A stretch of 5,772 nucleotides of DNA from Cytophagales bacterium (GTDB lineage: Bacteria > Bacteroidota > Bacteroidia > Cytophagales > Cyclobacteriaceae), in assembly GCA_003537495.1 (NCBI GenBank), contig DPSB01000227.1, positions 1 through 5,772 on the forward strand, in the 5' to 3' direction. A program made the position numbers and the translations under genes. Below, piece after piece: positions 1 through 5,772 of the stretch (positions are counted from its first letter, which is position 1; each line of letters begins with the position of its first letter). The notes beneath the pieces were generated by a model. That model did not search any database and was not told the origin of the DNA. It saw only the letters and a program-made list of their open reading frames with translations.

Positions 1-2601
1 CAAACTCTTCACCGGATTTTCGGCCATAGCTCTTAACCCATGAATGCTTATTGTTAATACTGTAATACTTACAATTACCAGTCCTGCAATCAGAAAAATC
101 CACCAATGCATATCGGTATGGTAGGCATAATCACTTAACCAACTCTGCATGATGATATAAGCCAGCGGGCAGGCGATTGCGATGGCAATAATTACCAACT
201 TTATAAAATTGCCTGAGAGTATACTGATCAGGTTCATAAAGGAAGCGCCCAACACTTTGCGGATGCCAATCTCCTTCATGCGTTGCTGCATCATGTAAGA
301 AGATAAACCGAACAATCCCATGCAGGCTAACAGGATGGCTGTTGCAGCAAACAAACTCATTACTTTGCCCAACTGATTTTCTGTTTTATACATGCGTGCA
401 TAGGTCTCGTCTAAAAAGCTATACTCAAATGGCCGGTTGGGTATGAATTTTTTCCATTGCTGTTCTGCATAGGCTATTGTACCGGGAATATCATCGCCTG
501 AGATTTTTACAATCATTCGTCCACCCCAGGGTGCTGTAAACAATACAATTGGCTTAATAGCATTGTGTACCGATTGAAAATTAAAATCCTGAACTATACC
601 TTTTATTGTACCTCCGCTGTTCAAAATCAATTCGCGGCCAATGGCTTCTTCGGGTGTAAAGCCTAATTGGCGGGCAGCACTTTCGTTGAGAATGAATTGA
701 TACCTACGCAGCTTTTCATCTTCTATTTCCGCACCGCGTATGTCGGCTTCAGAAAAATCTTCACCCGCAATAAGTTGAAGTCCGCTGGCGGCAACAAATC
801 CCTCATCAACCGGATTTGCAAAAACGCCTACCACTTCTGTTTCGGGCATGGAAGACAGCCGCATGCTGTAGCCACCATTTATGCTTACCGGTGTGCTTGC
901 GCAGCGTGCGACCTCTTTAATTTGTGTATGCTTTTTTAACTCCGACTTAAAAGTTTCTATTTGTTTAGAATCGGTACCCCAACCAATAAACATGGTGAGC
1001 ACGTGGGTGCGATCGTATCCCAGGTTTTTGTTTTGTATATAGTTTAATTGGTTGCGAATAATTACGGTACAAACAATCAGAAATACCGTAATAGCGAATT
1101 GAAAAACAACCAGCGATTGTTGAAGTCTGCGGGCCGAAGAACTGTTTTTGAACAACCCTTTTAAAATGCGCGCAGGTTGCATACCCGATAAAATCAAAGC
1201 TGGATAACTACCTGCAGCTAAACTAATCAATACAGTTAAACAAACGGTAATCAGTAAAAACGAAGGCGATAACAAATCTGTTACTAAGAAATTGCGACTA
1301 ACAAAGCTGTTGAACTGCGGTAACAACAACGAAGCAGCACAAAAGCTTACCAACACCGAAAGGCAACACACTACAAAGGCTTCGCCTATAAATTGCCAGA
1401 ACAATTGATTGCGTGCAGCCCCTGATACTTTGCGCACGCCTACTTCTTTTGCGCGTTCAATTGATTTGGCCGTACTTAAATTTACATAGGTAGAACATAC
1501 AATAATAATGATGAGCAAGGCCACTCCTCCTAATAACAATAAGTACGTAATGCTGGTGTTGGATGAAAACGCGGTGTAAGGCGAATACAAGTGTACCTCA
1601 TTAAATTTTTCAAGGTGAAAACGAATGGTGGCACCTGTGCCGGCCATTTCTTTTTCCATAAAAGGATCGAGTTTTTCAAGGAGAGGCGCAAATGCGAGTT
1701 TGTCACTTAATAATAAATAAGTTGTGTAGTTGGCGTTGAAGTATGTCTCCTCCTGATTCTGCCCCATGGAACTAAACGAAGCGAGGAAGTCGAACTGAAG
1801 CTGTGAGTTTTTCGGATAATCCTTAATTACGCCCGTAACTTCAAATGGAGTTTTGTTTGTACCAACTTCTAAAGTTTTACCAATTACATTTTCGCTGCCA
1901 AAGTATTTAGCAGCCATGGATTCGGTTAACACGATTTTTTTCGGCCCGTTTAGTGCTACAGCGGCATTGCCTTGCAGCATTTCATAATTAAACGTGTTGA
2001 AGAACGAAGAATCGGCATACATGAAGTTTGGTTCGGTAACCGGTTCGTTATTGAGATACAGAATAGCATCGGCATCAGTCATGCGTACGCCTTTTTCAAC
2101 TTCCGGAAAGGTGCGCGATAATACGGGCGCAACTTTGGTACTGGTAAAGGTTCCTTTGTGAGTTTCGGTGCTTCCTTCAAAGCCATACTCCATTACTACA
2201 CGGGCAATGCGACTTCCCTTCGATTGAAACTGATCGAAACTAAGTTCGTGCTGAATGAATAAGGCAATCAGTAAACAAGCTGTGATACCGGTGGTAAGTC
2301 CCAATACATTGATTACCGTAGAAGGCTTGTTCTTCCAAAGGTTACGAAGTGCGATTTTAAAATTGTTACGAAACATATCGATATGATTTGATGAGTAATT
2401 ACTTTTTTTACTTCCAATTATCCCGGGTCTGCATAACAGCAACACATCCAGCACAAAGCGAAAGTCAGCCAGGCGTTTGCCGGATGTTTTTAATCTTCGC
2501 TCATACACCTCCAACAAATCACCTTCGATGTAATCCTGCAACCGCGGGTTACAATACCAGCGGAAGAAGCGGAGGGGAAGTTTAGGTGGATGGTTTTTCA
2601 T
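1..2601 (-). CDS. FtsX/MacB-type ABC transporter permease with N-terminal permease prefix domain (3' end cut by window edge)
   Basis: An unbroken frame of 867 codons runs from the ATG at 2601 to the window edge; I read every codon and found no stop. The protein ends in NPVKSL, so only a few residues are probably missing (the neighbouring permease ends NPVKSLRSE). Order: cytoplasmic prefix region (about 1-75, with RFFRWYCNP, YIEGDLLEVYERR and a hydrophobic segment ending CRPGII); helix 1 (about 96-116); extracytoplasmic MacB-like core (about 117-345, with AAKYFGSENVIGK); helices at about 350-370, 408-428 and 441-460; helix at about 496-520; second extracytoplasmic domain (about 521-745); helices at about 748-768, 799-816 and 828-847. 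The FtsX cytoplasmic motif occurs twice, as ERAKEVGVRK (382-391) and MKEIGIRK (775-782). The family is an inner-membrane permease that couples an ABC ATPase to extracytoplasmic work such as efflux; the substrate cannot be told. No ATPase gene is in the window. ATG 2601 is chosen because it includes the whole prefix; an internal ATG at 2376 would delete it. It lies 85 bases after padR and is probably co-transcribed with it. Confidence 0.95.
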   Translation of the reverse strand, partial: MKNHPPKLPLRFFRWYCNPRLQDYIEGDLLEVYERRLKTSGKRLADFRFVLDVLLLCRPGIIGSKKSNYSSNHIDMFRNNFKIALRNLWKNKPSTVINVLGLTTGITACLLIALFIQHELSFDQFQSKGSRIARVVMEYGFEGSTETHKGTFTSTKVAPVLSRTFPEVEKGVRMTDADAILYLNNEPVTEPNFMYADSSFFNTFNYEMLQGNAAVALNGPKKIVLTESMAAKYFGSENVIGKTLEVGTNKTPFEVTGVIKDYPKNSQLQFDFLASFSSMGQNQEETYFNANYTTYLLLSDKLAFAPLLEKLDPFMEKEMAGTGATIRFHLEKFNEVHLYSPYTAFSSNTSITYLLLLGGVALLIIIIVCSTYVNLSTAKSIERAKEVGVRKVSGAARNQLFWQFIGEAFVVCCLSVLVSFCAASLLLPQFNSFVSRNFLVTDLLSPSFLLITVCLTVLISLAAGSYPALILSGMQPARILKGLFKNSSSARRLQQSLVVFQFAITVFLIVCTVIIRNQLNYIQNKNLGYDRTHVLTMFIGWGTDSKQIETFKSELKKHTQIKEVARCASTPVSINGGYSMRLSSMPETEVVGVFANPVDEGFVAASGLQLIAGEDFSEADIRGAEIEDEKLRRYQFILNESAARQLGFTPEEAIGRELILNSGGTIKGIVQDFNFQSVHNAIKPIVLFTAPWGGRMIVKISGDDIPGTIAYAEQQWKKFIPNRPFEYSFLDETYARMYKTENQLGKVMSLFAATAILLACMGLFGLSSYMMQQRMKEIGIRKVLGASFMNLISILSGNFIKLVIIAIAIACPLAYIIMQSWLSDYAYHTDMHWWIFLIAGLVIVSITVLTISIHGLRAMAENPVKSL

Positions 2602-2607
2602 TCCATG

Positions 2608-2616
2608 TTTTTTTTT
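2608..2616 (-). promoter_or_regulatory. A-tract leader before the permease start codon
   Basis: On the minus strand nine consecutive A residues end six bases before the ATG at 2601. No clear Shine-Dalgarno sequence is present. A-rich leaders without Shine-Dalgarno motifs are usual in Bacteroidota, so this supports ATG 2601 as the start. The tract follows the hairpin of the heptad element directly, so folding of that stem could affect ribosome access; that part is inference. Confidence 0.4.
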
Positions 2617-2692
2617 GGACCTAAGTATCAAGACATAAGATGATAGACGGATTGAATCTTGATACTTAAGTCTTACGACTAACGTCTTATCT
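2617..2692. repeat. Inverted pair of 7-base-period CT-phased arrays with hairpin (padR/permease gap)
   Basis: On the plus strand five heptamers, each beginning CT, start at 2658, 2665, 2672, 2679 and 2686 (for example cttacga, cttatct). On the minus strand four heptamers, each beginning CT, start at 2646, 2639, 2632 and 2625 (for example cttatgt, cttgata) and are followed by CC. Eleven bases separate the two arrays. The arms form a 16-base stem, 2618-2633 with 2657-2672. Fifteen pairs are Watson-Crick; the sixteenth (2621 with 2669) is C-A on the plus strand, which becomes a G-U wobble in the minus-strand transcript of these genes. The last plus-strand unit overlaps the padR stop codon (2687-2689). 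No T-run follows the stem on the minus strand, so it is not a standard intrinsic terminator. Function is unknown; an mRNA processing, stability or attenuation element between padR and the permease is possible. Confidence 0.75.
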
Positions 2693-3031
2693 AACAGCAA
2701 TTTTTATTTCCAACACCGCCTTCGGTATCGCCTTCCACAGTTGTTCACGTGTTTCCTTCGCGTACAGCATAGCTTTCTTGCCCAGTGCAGTGATCTCAAA
2801 ATATCTGCGGGGCCGGCCGGCACGGTCTTCGGTGCTTTCGCCTGAAAATGATTTGAGATAGCCTTTGTCTTCTAATCGGATTAAGGCAGTATGCAGTGCG
2901 CCCATACTCACGGTACGCTTCAGGCGCGATTCAATTTCATCTTTAATGGCTACACTGTAGGCTTCATTATTCAAGATGCCTACCGTTAGCAGCACGATCT
3001 CTTCAAACTCCCCGAGTTGGTAATTTTTCAT
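2687..3031 (-). CDS. PadR-family winged-helix transcriptional repressor
   Basis: This 114-residue protein has the length and shape of a short PadR regulator. An N-terminal helix (about 5-20, GEFEEIVLLTVGIL) leads into a second helix (about 24-38). The recognition helix is about 42-57 (SMGALHTALIRLEDKGYL), and the wing (about 58-81) carries the family signature RPRRYFEIT (73-81). A short C-terminal helix (about 83-112) would serve in dimerisation. PadR proteins bind palindromic DNA as dimers and usually repress adjacent genes until a ligand or stress relieves them. Here the gene lies between two prefix-bearing FtsX permeases and is 85 bases upstream of one on the same strand, so those permeases and padR itself are the likely targets. 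The start is the only sensible one: MKNYQLGEFEE matches the usual N terminus of Bacteroidota PadR proteins. The last codons overlap a heptad-repeat element. The ligand cannot be inferred. Confidence 0.95.
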   Translation of the reverse strand: MKNYQLGEFEEIVLLTVGILNNEAYSVAIKDEIESRLKRTVSMGALHTALIRLEDKGYLKSFSGESTEDRAGRPRRYFEITALGKKAMLYAKETREQLWKAIPKAVLEIKIAVR

Positions 3032-3038
3032 GAATGTA

Positions 3039-3065
3039 TATTATTCTCTAAATGTAGGAATAATA
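3039..3065 (-). promoter_or_regulatory. Candidate padR promoter and operator
   Basis: A perfect 8-base inverted repeat (tattattc at 3039-3046, gaataata at 3058-3065) with an 11-base spacer lies just upstream of the padR start at 3031. Its spacer contains, on the minus strand, tacattta (3056-3049), one base from the Bacteroidota -7 consensus TAnnTTTG. I see no convincing TTG at the -33 position. An inverted repeat around the -7 box directly before a PadR gene is a plausible autoregulatory operator. However, the region is very AT-rich, so such a repeat could arise by chance, and the leader would be short. Confidence 0.35.
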
Positions 3066-3158
3066 ATTATGCCAGATTAAGGAAAGCTTGTTTTCGGTAT
3101 GATTGACAAGGTTGTATTATAATCCAGTGTTCGCTTACGTACAACTTTGCGCGTGATC

Positions 3159-3228
3159 GAACAAGGTTACAGTTGGCAGTTTATTGTGTGTGTCTGCCTA
3201 CTGCAACCTGCCTGCTGCCTACTATTTA
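3159..3228. repeat. Second inverted pair of 7-base-period CT-phased arrays with hairpin (permease/padR gap)
   Basis: On the plus strand five heptamers, each beginning CT, start at 3194, 3201, 3208, 3215 and 3222 (ctgccta occurs twice; the last unit, ctattta, is degenerate). On the minus strand three heptamers beginning CT start at 3179 (ctgccaa), 3172 (ctgtaac) and 3165 (degenerate). Fourteen bases separate the arrays. The arms form a 16-base stem, 3164-3179 with 3194-3209. Fourteen pairs are Watson-Crick, one (3169 with 3204) becomes a U-G wobble in the minus-strand transcript, and one (3174 with 3199) is a true mismatch. The array abuts the stop codon of the upstream permease (3229-3231), so in that mRNA it is the start of the 3' untranslated region. 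No T-run follows, so it is not a canonical terminator. The rest of the 3032-3228 gap holds only the candidate padR promoter region. Confidence 0.75.
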
Positions 3229-5772
3229 TCACTCGCTTCTCAAACTCTTTACCGGATTAAGCATGGCCGCTCGAATGGTACGAATTCCAATAGTAATGAA
3301 GGCAATCAGCAAGGTAATCACGAGCGCTTCGGCAAAAACTAAAATCCCAAACGGAATATGATAGGCAAACTCCCGCAACCAACCTTGCATAAAATATCCG
3401 GCAACGGGTAGGCCGATGGCTCCGGCAATAATCACCAGTATTAAAAACTCTTTCGATATGAGTGCTACAATGCTGCTTACCGATGCGCCCATTACTTTGC
3501 GTACACCAATTTCTTTTAGGCGACTTTGCACCGAATACGAAACCAACGCAAACAAACCCAGGCTGGCAATAATAACTACAATCACAGATAACACCACGAA
3601 AATCTGTCCGCGCCTGGTATCGGCCACATACATTTCTTCAAACCGGGTATCGAGAAACGTATATTCAAGCGGAGTATCCGGATCGATTTGATGATTGATG
3701 GCTTTGAGTGTTTCAACCGTGTTACTCCAGTTGCTCGTATTGATTTGCAATGTGTAATAATCAATAACCTGAATAGTTGTATTGAGGGCGCCAAAGATTA
3801 CCGGCATCTGCTGGCTACGCAACGATTCGAAGTGGAAGTTCTCTACCACTCCAATAATCTCAACTTTGAAAGGCGCTTCTAATTCTTCCATGCGCTCGCC
3901 ATACCGCACGCGTGGTATTTCAATCATTTGCCCGATAGGATCGATTAAGCCAAGTTGTTCTGTTGCGAGTTGTGTCACAACAATTTTCAATGAGTCGGCC
4001 ACCGGATCTTTGATGGTGCGACCTTCAAGCAAGTTGATTTTGTAGGTATCGAGAAAGTCGCGATCAATGCCAACAAAAATCATTTCGCTGCCAATGTTGT
4101 TTTGATTGCTTTTGGTAGTGGCTACCGGAAAACTTTTCCATTCGCCAGGCACGCGTGTAGAAGCCGTTACGCGCAATACTTCAGCTGGTTTACCAAATTC
4201 TGTTTTAACGGTTTCAAAATTTCGTCTCAGGTTGCGGCTGTTTACATCAATCACCACCAGGTTTTCATGGCTGAAGCCTAAATCCTTTTCGCGCAAATAG
4301 TTTAACTGTTGGTAGATAATGAGTGTTGATGCAATCATCATAATTGAAATGGCAAACTGCATAATCAACAACGCTTTCCGTACAGAAAAACTACTGCCAC
4401 CTATTTTTATTTCACGCTTCAAGGCATCCACAATCGAAACCCGTGTGGCAATAAAGGCCGGATATAAAGCAGCCAGCACACCTACAAATAAAATAATTGC
4501 GGTTACAATCATTAACCACTCAAGTGGTAATGCGCCAACCGAAATTTCTTTGTTGGTAAAAATATTTATCCACGGCAAAACCAAATACACCAACGCAATG
4601 GATAGAAGTAATGAAAGTAAGGTGAACAGCATCGAATCGGTAATAAACTGCGCAACCATTTGTGTTTTAGGAGCACCTAATGTTTTACGGGTTCCAATTT
4701 CGCGGGTGCGTTTAATGGCAACAGCCGTAGCAAGATTCATGTAATTGAGGCAAGCGGTTATCAACAGCACTAAACCTAACGCAGCAAATGTGTAGAGGTA
4801 AAAGGGTTTGATACCATTTGCATTAAACTCATCGGCTGCGGCCTCCAGTTGATTGGATTGCGTGTGGATTTCTTCTAAGGGTTGCAACTCGAACCTACTG
4901 CGGAACTCGCGGTTGTTTGGAAAATTTGATTTTACGAGGGTTTGGATTTGCGCGGTGAGCTGTTCAATACTGGTTTCGGGTTTTACTTTAAAGTACGTGG
5001 TGTATTCGGTATCTACCCAATCGGTGTTAAAGTATTGGGTATAGTCGTTATACATCGAGTGCCAGGTGGCATCCGAAATTAAAATAGAAATTTGCAGGTG
5101 CGAGTTTTTAGGAAAGTTTTTCATCACACCGCTTACTGTAAGGTAAACCGGTTGCCCATCGCGCCTGTACCCCGACCAGATTTGTTTGCCAACCGCTGGC
5201 CCTTCACCAAAATATTTTTCTTTGATGGTTTCGGAGATTACAATCGCATCGGGATTTTGAAGTACCATTTTAGCATCGCCTTCTAGCAATGGAAAATTAA
5301 AGAATGTAAAAAAGTTGTTATCGGCCGATAGTGCTCGTTCATGATTGCGCAGGGTTGGTTCATTGCCGATTGTAACGCGCCCAAAAGCCGATAAGCGACA
5401 CATATCTTTTATCTCCGCCAATTGCGCCAATGCTTCTTTACCAATAGCAGGTGCAACGGCTGCTATGTGGCGTGTGGTTCCATTTTCCTGCTGATCGTGT
5501 TGCACAAGTCGGTACATGGTAGCTGCATCGGGGTGAAACATATCGAACGACAGTTCATCGTGCAGGTAGAGCGCCAGCAATAAAAAGCAGGAGAACCCCA
5601 ACGTTAATACACTGATGTTAATGGCGGCAAACGTTTTGTTTTTGATAAGTTGCCGTACACTGATTTTGAAATAACTTTTATACATACCGTATCTGTTAGG
5701 TTGATGCTGTTTAAATGACTTTATAAACTCTGGCCGAAAATATTTGATCACACTCCAACCAAAATTCCATTT
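3229..5772 (-). CDS. FtsX/MacB-type ABC transporter permease, paralogue of the other one (5' end cut by window edge)
   Basis: The frame is open from the window edge to a TGA at 3229-3231, giving 847 visible residues. A GTG at 5751 would give 840 residues, but the frame stays open upstream and reads KWNFGWSVIKYFRPEFI. This aligns with FRFVLDVLLLCRPGII in the prefix domain of the other permease, so the true start is probably about 45 codons beyond the edge. Counting from 5751: prefix tail 1-22; helix 1 about 43-63, followed by HDELSFDMF; MacB-like core about 64-315 (with IKEKYFGEGPAVGK); helix about 317-338, then the FtsX motif TREIGTRKTLGA (349-360); two more helices; a helix near 460-480; second extracytoplasmic domain about 490-710; helix about 715-738, then LKEIGVRKVMGAS (about 745-757); and two final helices. 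It ends NPVKSLRSE. It is a predicted inner-membrane permease needing a separate ABC ATPase that is not seen here; the substrate is unknown. A 197-base gap with its own promoter candidate separates it from padR. Confidence 0.95.
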   Translation of the reverse strand, partial: KWNFGWSVIKYFRPEFIKSFKQHQPNRYGMYKSYFKISVRQLIKNKTFAAINISVLTLGFSCFLLLALYLHDELSFDMFHPDAATMYRLVQHDQQENGTTRHIAAVAPAIGKEALAQLAEIKDMCRLSAFGRVTIGNEPTLRNHERALSADNNFFTFFNFPLLEGDAKMVLQNPDAIVISETIKEKYFGEGPAVGKQIWSGYRRDGQPVYLTVSGVMKNFPKNSHLQISILISDATWHSMYNDYTQYFNTDWVDTEYTTYFKVKPETSIEQLTAQIQTLVKSNFPNNREFRSRFELQPLEEIHTQSNQLEAAADEFNANGIKPFYLYTFAALGLVLLITACLNYMNLATAVAIKRTREIGTRKTLGAPKTQMVAQFITDSMLFTLLSLLLSIALVYLVLPWINIFTNKEISVGALPLEWLMIVTAIILFVGVLAALYPAFIATRVSIVDALKREIKIGGSSFSVRKALLIMQFAISIMMIASTLIIYQQLNYLREKDLGFSHENLVVIDVNSRNLRRNFETVKTEFGKPAEVLRVTASTRVPGEWKSFPVATTKSNQNNIGSEMIFVGIDRDFLDTYKINLLEGRTIKDPVADSLKIVVTQLATEQLGLIDPIGQMIEIPRVRYGERMEELEAPFKVEIIGVVENFHFESLRSQQMPVIFGALNTTIQVIDYYTLQINTSNWSNTVETLKAINHQIDPDTPLEYTFLDTRFEEMYVADTRRGQIFVVLSVIVVIIASLGLFALVSYSVQSRLKEIGVRKVMGASVSSIVALISKEFLILVIIAGAIGLPVAGYFMQGWLREFAYHIPFGILVFAEALVITLLIAFITIGIRTIRAAMLNPVKSLRSE

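Noticed and set aside
1..20. Near-identical stretches at the left edge and at 3240-3257 as a direct repeat or attachment site
   Set aside because: Both encode the conserved NPVKSL tail of the two paralogous permeases, so shared protein sequence explains the match.
667..939. Plus-strand open frame of 90 codons
   Set aside because: It is antisense to the second extracytoplasmic domain of the left permease, whose frame is continuous and homologous to a known family. The predicted protein looks like no known family.
2388..2585. Plus-strand open frame of 65 codons
   Set aside because: It is antisense to the prefix domain of the left permease; the minus-strand reading gives a recognisable domain and the plus-strand reading does not.
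2608..2672. Hairpin plus homopolymer tract as an intrinsic terminator
   Set aside because: Read in the direction of the genes the tract after the stem is A, not U; read on the plus strand the T-run comes before the stem. Neither gives a terminator.
3159..3228. Short repeats as a CRISPR array
   Set aside because: The repeat period is 7 bases with no spacers, and the units are inverted across a centre, which is unlike a CRISPR array.
3173..5286. Several plus-strand open frames of 62-141 codons and a minus-strand frame at 3582-3794
   Set aside because: All lie on or across the right permease gene in other frames and have compositions typical of shadow reading; none has a recognisable domain.

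Overview
The window carries three genes, all on the minus strand, so it reads right to left. The order is a large FtsX/MacB-type permease (open at the right edge, stop at 3229), a 197-base gap, a 114-residue PadR-family repressor (3031 to 2687), an 85-base gap, and a second large FtsX/MacB-type permease (start at 2601, running off the left edge). Protein style (SFD.F after the first membrane helix, KYFGE/KYFGS, NPVKSL tails), A-rich leaders without clear Shine-Dalgarno sequences, and moderate GC suggest Bacteroidota, probably a Cytophagales-type bacterium. This assignment is inference from family resemblance; no marker gene is present.

Both permeases have the duplicated MacB-like layout: helix, extracytoplasmic core domain, three helices, a further helix, second extracytoplasmic domain, three helices. 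In both, this is preceded by a short cytoplasmic N-terminal 'permease prefix' region that ends in an RP-containing segment. The left permease shows this prefix whole (residues 1-75). The right permease shows only its tail, because the gene continues past base 5772; an apparent GTG start at 5751 is therefore probably not the true start. No ABC ATPase is encoded in the window, so these look like 'orphan' permeases that borrow an ATPase from elsewhere. The padR gene between them fits the known association of prefix-bearing permeases with PadR regulators; it probably controls itself and the permease after it.

The most unusual feature is in the two intergenic gaps. Each holds an inverted pair of 7-base-period arrays in which every unit begins with CT: one arm reads on the plus strand, the other on the minus strand, with a short centre. 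The arms form a 16-base-pair stem in each case. Each element begins at the stop codon of the upstream gene. The two elements share architecture (period, CT phase, inversion, arm length, position) but not unit sequence, which argues for a class of element and not for a recent copy. No RNA gene, insertion sequence or CRISPR array is seen, and no gene-free stretch exceeds 300 bases.
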